From NCBI GenBank assembly GCA_964277385.1, contig OZ195520.1, positions 434,001 through 498,000 of the forward strand: a stretch of DNA of 64,000 bases, written 5' to 3'. Below are positions 19,100 to 29,479 of this stretch, piece by piece; within the stretch, counting starts at the first letter, position 1, and each line of letters starts with the position of its first letter. Source of the DNA: WRAU01 sp964277385. Lineage in GTDB: Bacteria; Pseudomonadota; Alphaproteobacteria; WRAU01; Hepatincolaceae. The translations under genes were made by a program, and so were the position numbers. The notes under the pieces are model-generated. The model was given only the letters and a program-made list of their open reading frames with translations. It searched no databases and had not been told where the DNA came from.

Positions 19100-21142
19100 A
19101 TGCCTAAAATTATTATTAATTCTAAGGAACATGAAGTAGCTGAAGGATTAACCGTAATTCAAGTTTGTGATAATTTGGGAATCCAAATACCAAGATTTTG
19201 CTATCATGAAAAATTGCCATCAGTTGGTAGTTGTAGAATGTGTTTGGTAGAAATTGTTGGATCAAGAAAATTAGTTCCATCTTGTGCAACAACTATATCT
19301 GAAGGGATGGAAATTAACACAGAAACTTCAGATATTTCAAAAGCTAGAAAAACAGTTTTGGAAATGTTATTAGTTAATCATCCTTTAGATTGTCCTATTT
19401 GTGATAAAGGTGGGGAGTGTGATTTACAAGATCAAACTTATAGGTATGGATTAGATAAAAGCGAGATTTATGTTCAAAAAAGGGCAGTAGAACAGAAAAA
19501 TTTTGGTCCTCTTATAGATCCGTACATGACAAGATGTATTCATTGTACAAGATGTATTCGTTTTGCGACAGAAGTAGCAGGAGTAGAAGAATTAGGGGCA
19601 TTAGGAAGGGGTGATCATACTGAAATTAATACTTATATTTCTAAATCATTAAGCTCTGAATTATCTGGAAATATTGCAGATGTTTGTCCTGTTGGTGCAT
19701 TAACAAATTCAAACTATGCTTTTAAAGCAAGACCATGGGAATTAATTTCAACAGAAACTATAGATGTTATGGATGCTGTAGGTAGTAATATTAAAGTAGA
19801 TGCAACGTCTTTAGCAGTGCTAAGAATTATGCCTAAACAAAATGATAGTATAAATGAAAGTTGGTTAGCAGATAAGTCAAGATATATTGTTGATGCTTTA
19901 AGGGTACAACGTTTAGATACTCCAATGATTAGAATTAATGGTAAATTAAAAAAATCATCTTGGGAAGAAGCATTTAAAGTAATTGCAGATAAAATAAAAT
20001 CTTTAAAGGGTAATCAAATTGCATCTCTTATGGGGAATTTTGTAGATTCTGAAACAGCTTTTATTACAAAAAAATTATTTAATAAACTAGGATCTGATAA
20101 TATAGATTGCCGTTTTGATGCTAATTTTGATGTATCAGATAAAGGATCTTATTTATTTAATACAACAATAGCAGGAATAGAGGAATCTGATGCTTGTTTG
20201 ATAGTAGGTTCAAATCCAAGAATAGAAGCACCACTAATTAATTCAAGATTAAGAAAAAGATATCTTAGGGGTAATTTTGAAGTCGCTGTAATTGGTGAGA
20301 AATATGATGGTAACTATAAATATGATCATTTAGGAGATAATATATCTATTCTAAAAGAAATTTTATCTGGAAAAAATCCATTTTCTGATAAATTAAAATC
20401 ATCAAAAAAACCAATGATAATTTTAGGATTAGGCGCTTTTAAAGACGGTAATACCAAAGAAATCATATCATTAGCAAAAGAAATAGCATTAAAATATAAC
20501 ATGATACAAGATAGCTGGAATGGTTATAATGTTCTAAATACATCAGCGGGAATGTTAAGTTGCTTGGAAGCAGGATTTATTTCAGAAAATGAAAATATTA
20601 ACACTAAATCTATTATTCAATCCGTAAAATCAAATGATATACAATTTTTATGGCTTAATAATATTGATAATATAGATTTTATTAATTTAGGAAAAAATGT
20701 TTTTATAGTTTATCAAGGTCATCATGGTGATAATGGAGCTGTGAATGCAAATGTTATTTTACCATCAGCCTTATGGTTAGAGCAAGAAGGTACGTATGTT
20801 AATTTAGAAGGTAGAGTTCAAAGATCATATAAGGTTATTCCTTCTGTTGGTGAAGCTAAATCTAGTTGGAAAATTATCAGAAAATTTGCTGAACATGTGA
20901 GCATTGATCTTGAAATTGAAACTATAGACGATTTAAGGAAGCAAATGATTAATTTTAATACTTCTTTTGCATCCTTAGGGTTGAAATCTTTTGAATTTAA
21001 AAAAGGAAATATAAGTTCTAATTATAATTTAAATCAAAATGTTAAATCCTTAATAGAAAACTATTATATTACAGATATAATTAGTAAAAATTCTGTTAAA
21101 ATGGCTGAATGTACGAAATTATTTGTGAAAAAAACAGCGTAA
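19100..21142 (+). CDS. nuoG: NADH-quinone oxidoreductase subunit G
   Basis: A 680-residue 75-kDa-type subunit carrying several Fe-S clusters. The N-terminal ferredoxin domain has RFCYHEKLPSVGSCRMC. The His/Cys cluster follows in the NHPLDCPICDKGGECDLQ region, and CIHCTRCIRF with DVCPVGAL supplies the next [4Fe-4S]. The rest is a degenerate molybdopterin-oxidoreductase domain. It is shorter than E. coli NuoG and close to other alphaproteobacterial and mitochondrial forms. Confidence 0.95.
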   Translation: MPKIIINSKEHEVAEGLTVIQVCDNLGIQIPRFCYHEKLPSVGSCRMCLVEIVGSRKLVPSCATTISEGMEINTETSDISKARKTVLEMLLVNHPLDCPICDKGGECDLQDQTYRYGLDKSEIYVQKRAVEQKNFGPLIDPYMTRCIHCTRCIRFATEVAGVEELGALGRGDHTEINTYISKSLSSELSGNIADVCPVGALTNSNYAFKARPWELISTETIDVMDAVGSNIKVDATSLAVLRIMPKQNDSINESWLADKSRYIVDALRVQRLDTPMIRINGKLKKSSWEEAFKVIADKIKSLKGNQIASLMGNFVDSETAFITKKLFNKLGSDNIDCRFDANFDVSDKGSYLFNTTIAGIEESDACLIVGSNPRIEAPLINSRLRKRYLRGNFEVAVIGEKYDGNYKYDHLGDNISILKEILSGKNPFSDKLKSSKKPMIILGLGAFKDGNTKEIISLAKEIALKYNMIQDSWNGYNVLNTSAGMLSCLEAGFISENENINTKSIIQSVKSNDIQFLWLNNIDNIDFINLGKNVFIVYQGHHGDNGAVNANVILPSALWLEQEGTYVNLEGRVQRSYKVIPSVGEAKSSWKIIRKFAEHVSIDLEIETIDDLRKQMINFNTSFASLGLKSFEFKKGNISSNYNLNQNVKSLIENYYITDIISKNSVKMAECTKLFVKKTA

Positions 21143-21169
21143 ACATAAAATTAATTAAAGAGAAATAAT

Positions 21170-22237
21170 ATGTTGCAATATCTTTCTGATCTAATTAACG
21201 AATTAATCTTTTTTGTTTTTTCTTTATTAGGATTGACAGAAGAGTTTGTTCCTGTTACAGCACTTTTTATAAAGTCTGTAATCATAATCCTTGTTATTAT
21301 GATTTGTGTAGCTTATCTTACATGGTGGGAAAGAAAAATACATGGTTTAGTGGCAAAAAGAAAAGGTCCAAATGTGGTAGGTCCTTTAGGTTTATTACAA
21401 CCAATATTTGATGGTGTAAAATTACTATTAAAAGAAATGATATTCCCTGAAAGATCAAATAAGTTTGTTTTCTTTATTGCTCCTGTGGCTACATTTTTAG
21501 TAGCTCTTTTAGGTTGGGTAATTATTCCAGTAGAGGAAGGAGTTGTTTTCTCTAATCTTAATATTGGGGTTTTATATCTCTTGGCAACATCTTCTTTAGC
21601 TGTTTATGGTGTTATAATGGCAGGTTGGGCTAGTAATTCACAATATTCTTTCTTTGGTGCAATTAGATCTTCATCTCAGATGATATCTTATGAGATATCA
21701 ATGGGTATTGTTATTGCTTGTGTGGTTTTAATGACAGGAAGTTTAAATATGAGTCATATAATACTAGCACAACAAGACCTATGGTATTTTGTAAAATTAT
21801 TTCCGATGGCAATTTTATTTTTTATTATTATAGTAGCTGAAACAAATAGGCATCCATTTGACTTACCAGAAGCTGAAGCTGATGTTGTAAGTGGATATCA
21901 TACAGAATACTCAGGTTTTATTTTTGCTTTATTCTTTTTAGCAGAGTATGCAAATATGATTTTAATGTGTTCATTCTTTACAGTTTTATTTTTAGGTGGA
22001 TGGCTACCAATATTGGATATATCTCCTTTAAATATGATACCGGGATTCTTTTGGTTTGTATTAAAAGTTATTGTTTGTTTAACTTTGATGATACAATTAA
22101 GAAGTATTTTACCAAGATATAGATATGATCAACTAATGAGATTAGGTTGGAAAGTATTTATTCCTTTAAGTTTAGTATTCTTTGTGGGATTAGCCTGTTT
22201 ATTAAGATTAATTGATTACATCCCTTTAAGTTATTAG
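21170..22237 (+). CDS. nuoH: NADH-quinone oxidoreductase subunit H
   Basis: A 355-residue membrane subunit with about eight helices that links the peripheral arm to the proton pumps and lines the quinone tunnel. Recognisable blocks are YLTWWERKIHGLVAKRKGPN, the loop AETNRHPFDLPEAEADVVSGYHTEYSG split across helices 5 and 6, and LRSILPRYRYDQLMRLGWK near the end. It is full length, 27 bases after nuoG. Confidence 0.97.
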   Translation: MLQYLSDLINELIFFVFSLLGLTEEFVPVTALFIKSVIIILVIMICVAYLTWWERKIHGLVAKRKGPNVVGPLGLLQPIFDGVKLLLKEMIFPERSNKFVFFIAPVATFLVALLGWVIIPVEEGVVFSNLNIGVLYLLATSSLAVYGVIMAGWASNSQYSFFGAIRSSSQMISYEISMGIVIACVVLMTGSLNMSHIILAQQDLWYFVKLFPMAILFFIIIVAETNRHPFDLPEAEADVVSGYHTEYSGFIFALFFLAEYANMILMCSFFTVLFLGGWLPILDISPLNMIPGFFWFVLKVIVCLTLMIQLRSILPRYRYDQLMRLGWKVFIPLSLVFFVGLACLLRLIDYIPLSY

Positions 22238-22246
22238 GAGAAAAAA

Positions 22247-22759
22247 ATGAAAAACAATAATAGAAACTTAGAAAGAATATTAAATTTTTTTGAATCTCTT
22301 CTTTTAATTGATATTTTTAAAGGTATTTTATTGACAACGAAGTATATGTTGTTTAAAAAATCAGTAACAATTAATTATCCCTATGAGAAATCTATGGTTA
22401 GTTTTAGGTTTAAGGGAGAACATGCTTTAAGAAGGTATGAGAACGGCGAAGAAAGATGTATTGCTTGTAAATTATGCGAAGTAATTTGTCCTGCTCAAGC
22501 GATTACAATAAGTGCAGAAAAAAGAGAAGATGGTAGTAGAAGAACTATCAGTTATGATATAGATATGCTAAAATGTATTTATTGTGGTTTATGCGAAGAG
22601 GCCTGTCCTGTTGATGCTATTGTTGAAACTCCGAATGTAGAATTTTCTGTAGAAGAAAGAGAAGAATTATTCTATACAAAAGAAAAACTTCTGTCTAATG
22701 GAGAAAGATGGGAAAATTATTTAAAACAAAAAATCAAAGAATTATCTGTTTATAAATAG
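22247..22759 (+). CDS. nuoI: NADH-quinone oxidoreductase subunit I
   Basis: A 170-residue 8Fe ferredoxin-type subunit carrying clusters N6a and N6b. Two [4Fe-4S] motifs are present: CIACKLCEVICP and CIYCGLCEEACP, each followed by a distal Pro as usual. An N-terminal amphipathic segment anchors it near NuoH. It lies 9 bases after nuoH, behind AGGAG. A 64-base spacer, the largest in the first part of the operon, separates it from nuoJ. Confidence 0.96.
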   Translation: MKNNNRNLERILNFFESLLLIDIFKGILLTTKYMLFKKSVTINYPYEKSMVSFRFKGEHALRRYENGEERCIACKLCEVICPAQAITISAEKREDGSRRTISYDIDMLKCIYCGLCEEACPVDAIVETPNVEFSVEEREELFYTKEKLLSNGERWENYLKQKIKELSVYK

Positions 22760-22823
22760 TTAATGTAATTTTAAAATAAAACTGTTAGTTATTTAACTAA
22801 ATAATCGTAAAAGTGGAAATACA

Positions 22824-23432
22824 ATGTTTGAAACAATAATTTTTTATATATTTAGCTCACTTTTGATTATAGCTTCTTTAGGAGTTATTTTATCAAAAAA
22901 TCCTGTGTATGCTGTTTTATTATTAATTTTTTCTTTTTTCAATGCGGCTGCCATATTTGTTTTACTAAAATCTGAATTTTTAGCAATGGTTTTGGTAATT
23001 GTTTATGTGGGAGCAGTTGCGGTACTATTTTTGTTTGTTGTAATGTTAATTAATATTAAAATAAAAGAAAGAAAACAACTTTTAACAAAATATACTTTTT
23101 TTGCTTTGTTCTTATTGGTAATATTAGGTGTAGAGCTTTTTGTGTTTATGTTTAAAGGAATGGCAGATATAAATCCTGTTGTATTGGATGATAGTTTTGC
23201 AAATTTAAGTAGTTCTGTATCTTATTTAGGACAGAAATTTTATAATGAATATTATTATTTGTTTTTAGTAAGTGGTTTAATATTAACAGTAGCTATGATT
23301 GGTGCTGTAGTAATAGTAGATAAAGACAAACCTAGTTCCAATCAAAGACAAGATGTGTTTTTACAAAATGTTAGAAGTAAAGAAAATTCTGTAAAAACGG
23401 TTAAAGTAGAAATTGAAAGAGGTATAAAATAA
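22824..23432 (+). CDS. nuoJ: NADH-quinone oxidoreductase subunit J
   Basis: A 202-residue membrane subunit with five helices. Helix 3 carries LVIVYVGAVAVLFLFVVMLIN, the conserved segment with the pi-bulge that takes part in coupling. The C-terminal 30 residues are polar and variable. Its stop codon shares one base with the start of nuoK, which implies translational coupling. Confidence 0.94.
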   Translation: MFETIIFYIFSSLLIIASLGVILSKNPVYAVLLLIFSFFNAAAIFVLLKSEFLAMVLVIVYVGAVAVLFLFVVMLINIKIKERKQLLTKYTFFALFLLVILGVELFVFMFKGMADINPVVLDDSFANLSSSVSYLGQKFYNEYYYLFLVSGLILTVAMIGAVVIVDKDKPSSNQRQDVFLQNVRSKENSVKTVKVEIERGIK

Positions 23433-23740
23433 TGGAAATTAATATATTTCATTACTTAGTATTAAGTGGTATTATCTTTTTTATTGGTGTTTTTGGTATA
23501 TTTTTTAATAAAAAAAGTATTATATCTTTAATTATGTCAATAGAGGTTATTCTTTTAGCGGTTAATATCAATTTTATAGTTTTTTCCAGCTATTGGAGTG
23601 ATTTTAAAGGGCAGATATTTGTATTATTTATACTTACTGTTTCAGCAGCGGAAATATCTTTGCTTCTTGTAGCACTAGTTGTTTACTTTAATAACAGATC
23701 AACCACGATGGTTGATGATTTGAATAATCTAAGAGGATAA
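23432..23740 (+). CDS. nuoK: NADH-quinone oxidoreductase subunit K
   Basis: A 102-residue three-helix membrane subunit related to MrpC. It carries the conserved Glu in helix 2 (IMSIEVILLAVNINFI) and the second acidic residue in helix 3 (TVSAAEISLLLVALVVYFN), both in the proton path. Length is normal. It overlaps nuoJ by one base and precedes nuoL by 6 bases. Confidence 0.95.
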   Translation: MEINIFHYLVLSGIIFFIGVFGIFFNKKSIISLIMSIEVILLAVNINFIVFSSYWSDFKGQIFVLFILTVSAAEISLLLVALVVYFNNRSTTMVDDLNNLRG

Positions 23741-23746
23741 TTAATT

Positions 23747-25696
23747 ATGGTTTGGTATATAATATTATTACCGTTTTTTGCTTTTATTAGTGCAAGTATA
23801 ATTGCCGTTTATAATTATAAAAGTGGAAATAGTAAATATTTGAATTTTTTAGCTTGGTTGTTAAGTACTATACCTGTTGGGTTATCTTCAGTATTGTCTT
23901 TGTTATTTTTAATGAGCATTCTTAAGATGGAAGATGTTATATTAACTTACAAGGTATATAATTGGTTTGTTTCAGGTAATTTGCTTGTTAATTTTTCTTT
24001 TGTTTTTGATACATTAATAGCAATAATGGTTTTTGTTGTTACTTTTATATCTTTTATGGTTCATTTTTATTCTTATTTTTATATTTCAAAAGATGATAAT
24101 TTGGCAAGATTTCAATCTTATCTTAGCTTGTTTACATTTTCTATGGTGTTATTAGTTACATCTAGTAATTTAATACAGATGTTTATTGGTTGGGAGTTAA
24201 TTAGCTTTTGCTCTTATTTGTTAATAGTTTTTTGGTATAAAGAAGAAGCTCCTAAAAAAGCCTCAGCTAAAGCATTTTTGGTGAATAGATTTGCAGATAT
24301 AGGTTATTTATTAGGTGTTTTTTCTTTATTTTCTTTATTAGGAAGTGTTAATTTTTCTGATATACAATTATCTACAAGCAGTGTTTCATGGGTATATTTT
24401 AGTTTATTTGGAATAGATTTTTATTATATAGATTTTATAGCAGTTTGTTTTTTATTGGCAGCTTTTGCAAAATCTTCTCAAATAGGTTTACATATATGGT
24501 TGCCAGATGCAATGGAAGCTCCAACTCCAGTTTCAGCACTGTTACATGCAGCTACAATGGTAACAGCAGGTGTTTTCTTAGTTATTAAGTTAGCACCAAT
24601 TTATGAATCGTCTTTTATTGGTAAAAATATTATTTTAATTTTTGCAGGAATAACTGTTCTTTATGGTTCTATGGTAGCTTGTATGCAAAAAGATATAAAA
24701 AAAATAATTGCTTATTCTACAATGTCTCAATTAGGATATATGTTTTTAGCATTGGGAGTGGGTGCTTATGCCGCAGCTTTTTTCCATTTATTTACACATG
24801 CCTTCTTTAAAGCTCTATTATTTTTAGGAGCAGGTAGCGTTATTCATGGTATGTCTGGTGAGCAAAATATCCATAAAATGGGTAATTTATGGAAAAAAAT
24901 GCCTATAACTTATATTTGTATGTTGATAGGGTTTTCAGCATTAATAGGAATTCCGGGTTTTGCCGGTTTTTATTCTAAAGAAGCAATTTTAAATTTCTTA
25001 TATAAAGAGGAATCTTTATCTAGTTATATTAAATTTGCTTATTATTGTGCTATTACTTCAGTATTTTTTACTAGTTTTTATTCATTAAGATTGATGATTA
25101 ATGTTTTTCATCTAAAAGAAAATTATAATAAAGAACAAATTCATGTTCATGAAAGTCCAGTTGGAATTTTATTCGTTCTTATATCTTTAGCTATTCTATC
25201 AGTTTTAGTTGGTTCTCCTCTTTATGATAATTTTGTTGGAAATACCTCTCAGTTTTTATGGGTAGATTTATATTTCACAGTAAAAACTTTACCAAAAGAA
25301 GCTTTAGAACATAATATAGAATATTTAACTTTAGGATTAGCTGGTTTTGCGTTCTTTTTAACTTATGTTATTTATATAAGAGAAAAAGGTTTTTCTGATA
25401 AAATGAAAAAAATATTTCCTAAAACATATAACACAGTGTTAAATAAATTTTATGTTGATGAAATTTATGAAAGTTGTATTGTTAATCCATCATTAAAAAT
25501 ATCAAAATTATTTTCTAAGTTTGATGATAATTTATATGATAAGTACGGAATTAATTGCTTTGCTTCTATAGTATATAGAATATCTAGAGTGTTTTCTAGA
25601 TTCCAAAACGGGTTTATTAATTTTTATGCTGTTATTATGGTTTTGGGTGTGTTTATGATTTTAACGTATTGTTTTTTTGTAATGGGGATTAAATAA
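23747..25696 (+). CDS. nuoL: NADH-quinone oxidoreductase subunit L
   Basis: A 649-residue antiporter-like proton-pumping subunit. The core has FIGWELISFCSYLLI with the conserved Glu, FLVNRFADIGY, HIWLPDAMEAPTPVSALLHAATMV with the broken helix and Lys/His relay, and AYSTMSQLGYMFLALG. The last third is the long lateral helix and final transmembrane anchor. Its stop shares one base with the nuoM start. Confidence 0.96.
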   Translation: MVWYIILLPFFAFISASIIAVYNYKSGNSKYLNFLAWLLSTIPVGLSSVLSLLFLMSILKMEDVILTYKVYNWFVSGNLLVNFSFVFDTLIAIMVFVVTFISFMVHFYSYFYISKDDNLARFQSYLSLFTFSMVLLVTSSNLIQMFIGWELISFCSYLLIVFWYKEEAPKKASAKAFLVNRFADIGYLLGVFSLFSLLGSVNFSDIQLSTSSVSWVYFSLFGIDFYYIDFIAVCFLLAAFAKSSQIGLHIWLPDAMEAPTPVSALLHAATMVTAGVFLVIKLAPIYESSFIGKNIILIFAGITVLYGSMVACMQKDIKKIIAYSTMSQLGYMFLALGVGAYAAAFFHLFTHAFFKALLFLGAGSVIHGMSGEQNIHKMGNLWKKMPITYICMLIGFSALIGIPGFAGFYSKEAILNFLYKEESLSSYIKFAYYCAITSVFFTSFYSLRLMINVFHLKENYNKEQIHVHESPVGILFVLISLAILSVLVGSPLYDNFVGNTSQFLWVDLYFTVKTLPKEALEHNIEYLTLGLAGFAFFLTYVIYIREKGFSDKMKKIFPKTYNTVLNKFYVDEIYESCIVNPSLKISKLFSKFDDNLYDKYGINCFASIVYRISRVFSRFQNGFINFYAVIMVLGVFMILTYCFFVMGIK

Positions 25697-27168
25697 TGTT
25701 TTCAATGCCTATATTATCTTTTTTAATTTTTATACCAATAAGCGCTATCTTTATAATTTTAACTATTAGAGGCGAAGTTGAATCAGTAGCAAAAAATGTT
25801 AAAAATATTGCTACTTTAACAGGAATAATCCATTTAATTTTAAGTTTATATGTTTGGTTTAGTTTTAGTAAAATTGAAATGGGTTATCAATTTGTTGAAA
25901 AAATTCCTTTAATTTCATTATTAGATTTTAATTATTATTTAGGTGTAGATGGAATATCTTTATTATTTGTAGTTTTTACAAGTTTGTTATTTTTAATAAT
26001 TTTCTTATTTATAGATTTTCCAATTCATAACGTTAAATTATATGCTATATCATTTTTATCTATACTAGCTTTTTCAATTGGAACTTTTGTCTCTTTGGAT
26101 TTAGTAATTTTTTATTTATTTTATGAAGCATCAATGATTCCTGTTTTTTTCTTAATGGGTATTTTTGGTGGTGGAAATAAATTATATTCAACTTTTAAAT
26201 TTATGCTTTATACTTTAGCGGGATCTATGTTGATGATTATTGCTATTATTGCAATGATTACTATAACAAAAACATCTTCCATGCAGTTTTTTGATACCTT
26301 TACTTTTGATTATAAAGTTGAAATGTATTTATTTGCAGCTATATTTATAGCTCTTGCCATTAAAGCAGGATTATTTCCTTTTCATAGTTGGTTACCAGAT
26401 ACCTATGATACCGCTCCATTATCTCTTAATATCATATTGTCAGGAGTGTTAATGAAATTTGGTGTTTACGGAATGCTTAGAATTTTACTTCCGATGTTTC
26501 CATTTGCTGTGTTTAGTGCCAGCAATATAGTTTATTGGATGACTATATTAACCTTGTTCTATGCTGGATTTATTGCTTTTACAGAGTCAAATATGAAGAA
26601 ATTATTCGCATATTTTTCAATTTCTCATATTGCTCTTATAATAGCAGCTGTTTTTTCTACAAATGTACAAGGTGCAGAGGGTGCTATATTTCAGTCTGTG
26701 AGCCATTCTATTTATAACACAGGTATATTTTTAGTTATTATATTCTTGAAAAGAAGATTAGATTCAAATTCAAAAGAGCATTTTACAGGTTTAGCAACTC
26801 CTATGCCAATATTATCAATATTTTTTGTTATATTTGGTTTAGCTACTATTGGATTACCGTTAACAAATGGTTTTATTGGAGAATTTTTATCTTTGCTAGG
26901 AATTTTCCAAAATAATAGATTATTTGCTATACTATTTTGTTGTGCTATTTTGGTAAATGCTATAGTTATTATAAGATTTAATAGATATGTTATATTTGGT
27001 AATATAAATGAATATACCAAATCTTTTAAAGATATAAATCTATTTGAAATTAGTGTTTTGTTGTTAATTACGCTAATTATTATAATAATGGGAGTTTATC
27101 CGGATATGTTTTTAGATATTATGCATTCGTCGGTATCTAAAGTGATAGAAAATTTTAAAAATCTTTAA
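25696..27168 (+). CDS. nuoM: NADH-quinone oxidoreductase subunit M
   Basis: A 490-residue antiporter-like pump subunit with about 14 helices. The markers are LGVDGISLLFVVFTSLL, FYLFYEASMIPVFFLMGIFGG (conserved Glu in helix 5), GLFPFHSWLPDTYDTAPLS and SHSIYNTGIFLV. It is intact, overlaps nuoL by one base, and is followed by a 59-base spacer before nuoN. Confidence 0.96.
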   Translation: MFSMPILSFLIFIPISAIFIILTIRGEVESVAKNVKNIATLTGIIHLILSLYVWFSFSKIEMGYQFVEKIPLISLLDFNYYLGVDGISLLFVVFTSLLFLIIFLFIDFPIHNVKLYAISFLSILAFSIGTFVSLDLVIFYLFYEASMIPVFFLMGIFGGGNKLYSTFKFMLYTLAGSMLMIIAIIAMITITKTSSMQFFDTFTFDYKVEMYLFAAIFIALAIKAGLFPFHSWLPDTYDTAPLSLNIILSGVLMKFGVYGMLRILLPMFPFAVFSASNIVYWMTILTLFYAGFIAFTESNMKKLFAYFSISHIALIIAAVFSTNVQGAEGAIFQSVSHSIYNTGIFLVIIFLKRRLDSNSKEHFTGLATPMPILSIFFVIFGLATIGLPLTNGFIGEFLSLLGIFQNNRLFAILFCCAILVNAIVIIRFNRYVIFGNINEYTKSFKDINLFEISVLLLITLIIIIMGVYPDMFLDIMHSSVSKVIENFKNL

Positions 27169-27227
27169 TTATTAAAAACGATATATAGAAAACTATTAAA
27201 TAAAAGTAACAAGGAAAGGTTAATTAA

Positions 27228-28700
27228 ATGATTAATATAGGTTCATCTAATTTTATTATTGCCATGCCAGAAATTTATCTTAGTTTAGTGGCAATTTTAA
27301 TATTGCTAGTTGGTTTATTTTCAAAATCTAAAAATAGTGAAGATAAAATTTTATTATTTAATAAATTGTCTTTTTTAAATATTATAGTAATATTGTTTAG
27401 TTTGGTATTGGTATACAGTATCGGAGATATATATGTAAAAACATTTAATAATCTATATATAGTCAGCCCTATAATATATATTTTTAAATTGATAATTATT
27501 TTCTTTGTATTAATTATTGCAATTTTATCTAGAGTTTACTTAATAGATAAAGGAATTAATCAATTTGAGTATATATTTGTATTGTTACTTTTTTTGGTTG
27601 GTAATTTGCTTATGATATCTAGTAATGATTTTATAGCTTTTTATGTTACATTAGAATTAACAACAGTTTGTACTTATGTGTTAATGTTTATTAATAAAAA
27701 AGATGTATCTTCTTCGCAAGCTGGGATAAAATATTTTCTTTTGGGGGCATTAGGAACTGCTTTTTTATTATATGGTATCTCATTAATATATGGATATACA
27801 GGTCTTACAAATTTTGCAGAAATTAGATCTTATTTAATTCCAGATAGCAAAAATTGGGTGTTATTGATTGGATTAATAATGATGCTAGTAGGTATAGGTT
27901 TTAAATTATCGTTAGTTCCTTTTCATATGTGGACTCCTGATGTATATAAGGGTGTAAATAAATTTGTATTATTGTTGTTAAGCGTTGTTTCTAAATTTAG
28001 TTTGATGTTTATTTTTATCAGAATTTTATGGGAACCATTTATAAGTATTATAGATCAATGGGAACAAATAATAATTTTATTAATCATATTATCTTCTTTG
28101 CTAGGATTTATAGTATCTATTTATCAAATAAATATTAAAACTTTTGTTGCCTATAGTTCTATAGCAAATATTTCTTATATGTTGATGGTTGTTTTAAATC
28201 CATCGATACTATCAGTTAAGAGTTTGGTTATATTTTCTTTATCTTATGGGATTGCACTAATTGGTTTTGTTGGAACTATAATGATGTTTAAGAGAAACAA
28301 TAAGCAAGTAGAGGATATATATGATTTAAAGGGTTTATATAAAGATTATCCATACATTTCTTTTATATTAAGTACATTCTTAATATCAATGGCAGGTTTA
28401 CCAATTACAGCAGGATTTTTTGGTAAAATATCTGTTTTATATTCAGTATTTTTGAATGGTTATTATTTATTGGGAACTTTAGTTGCTTTATTAAGTGTAA
28501 TTATGATGTATTTTTATTTAAAAGTGATAAAAATTATATATTTTGATTCATACGAAGATGTAAAGTTAGAATTTTATGCTTCTAAAAAAAATTTTGTAGC
28601 TTTAGCTACAATAGGATGTTTATTTGTAATTACTATTTTATTTGTATTTTTATTGATACCATTATCAAAAATTTTAGATGAATTAGTATTTATATTTTAA
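27228..28700 (+). CDS. nuoN: NADH-quinone oxidoreductase subunit N
   Basis: A 490-residue third antiporter-like subunit. It shows FYVTLELTTVCTYVLMF (conserved Glu in helix 5), SSSQAGIKYFLLGALGTAFLLYG, LVPFHMWTPDVYKGV and SIANISYMLMVV in the order expected for NuoN. It closes the nuo block. The alphaproteobacterial continuation birA-coaX-RNase J follows 26 bases later on the same strand, probably in the same transcript. Confidence 0.96.
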   Translation: MINIGSSNFIIAMPEIYLSLVAILILLVGLFSKSKNSEDKILLFNKLSFLNIIVILFSLVLVYSIGDIYVKTFNNLYIVSPIIYIFKLIIIFFVLIIAILSRVYLIDKGINQFEYIFVLLLFLVGNLLMISSNDFIAFYVTLELTTVCTYVLMFINKKDVSSSQAGIKYFLLGALGTAFLLYGISLIYGYTGLTNFAEIRSYLIPDSKNWVLLIGLIMMLVGIGFKLSLVPFHMWTPDVYKGVNKFVLLLLSVVSKFSLMFIFIRILWEPFISIIDQWEQIIILLIILSSLLGFIVSIYQINIKTFVAYSSIANISYMLMVVLNPSILSVKSLVIFSLSYGIALIGFVGTIMMFKRNNKQVEDIYDLKGLYKDYPYISFILSTFLISMAGLPITAGFFGKISVLYSVFLNGYYLLGTLVALLSVIMMYFYLKVIKIIYFDSYEDVKLEFYASKKNFVALATIGCLFVITILFVFLLIPLSKILDELVFIF

Positions 28701-28726
28701 TTATAAATACAAGTTATTAAATTAAA

Positions 28727-29479
28727 ATGCTTAGATGTTTTTTTAACTCAATAGATAGTACAAATGAAGAAGCTAAACTGATAATAAAAAATAATTCAGT
28801 TTTGCCCAATATTTTTTCTTTAATTTCTAATATACAAACAAAAGGGAAAGGAAAACTAGGTAATAATTGGAAATCTACAGAAGGTAATTTGCATCTAAGC
28901 ATTGTTATAAACTTAGAAAAGTATTTGCAAGATTTCAAAAACATTGGATTAATTAGCATATTGTCTTCTGTAGTTCTTAGGGATACTATAGATTTTTTTA
29001 TTAAAAATTCAACTAATTGTTCTAATAAAGATGTTAGAGTTGTCTCTAAGTGGCCTAATGATGTTCTTGTGGAAAGAGCTAAGATTTCTGGTATCCTACT
29101 TGAATTAGAGCAAGATATTAAGGGAAAATCTTTTCTTATTGTTGGAATAGGTGCTAATATTGTTTCTTCTCCATTAATTTCTAAATATAAAACCATCTCA
29201 CTATTTGAAATATTATCTGAAAAGGTAAATTATTTCGAATTTGCAGATGTTTTAGAAGATAAGTTTTTTTCTTTATTATTAAAATTACAAACTGATGCAA
29301 ACGATATTGTAAATATGTTCAAAGAAAATTTATTTGGTTATGGTGAAAATATTACAATAAAAATAGGAGATATATTAAAAACAGGAGTTTTTTCTAATAT
29401 TACCAAAGAAGGTTATTTAATTCTTAAAGAAAAAGATAAAGAAACAATAATTACAGCGGGAGATATTTTTGGATTTTAA
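28727..29479 (+). CDS. birA: biotin--[acetyl-CoA-carboxylase] ligase
   Basis: A 250-residue biotin protein ligase that forms biotinyl-AMP and attaches biotin to carboxyl-carrier proteins. The SIDSTNEEA start, the glycine-rich adenylate loop TKGKGKLGNNW (the GRGRxGR-type motif) and KWPNDVLV with its catalytic Lys are present. There is no N-terminal helix-turn-helix, so it is a ligase only and not a repressor. It overlaps coaX by 11 bases, as expected in this conserved cluster. Confidence 0.92.
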   Translation: MLRCFFNSIDSTNEEAKLIIKNNSVLPNIFSLISNIQTKGKGKLGNNWKSTEGNLHLSIVINLEKYLQDFKNIGLISILSSVVLRDTIDFFIKNSTNCSNKDVRVVSKWPNDVLVERAKISGILLELEQDIKGKSFLIVGIGANIVSSPLISKYKTISLFEILSEKVNYFEFADVLEDKFFSLLLKLQTDANDIVNMFKENLFGYGENITIKIGDILKTGVFSNITKEGYLILKEKDKETIITAGDIFGF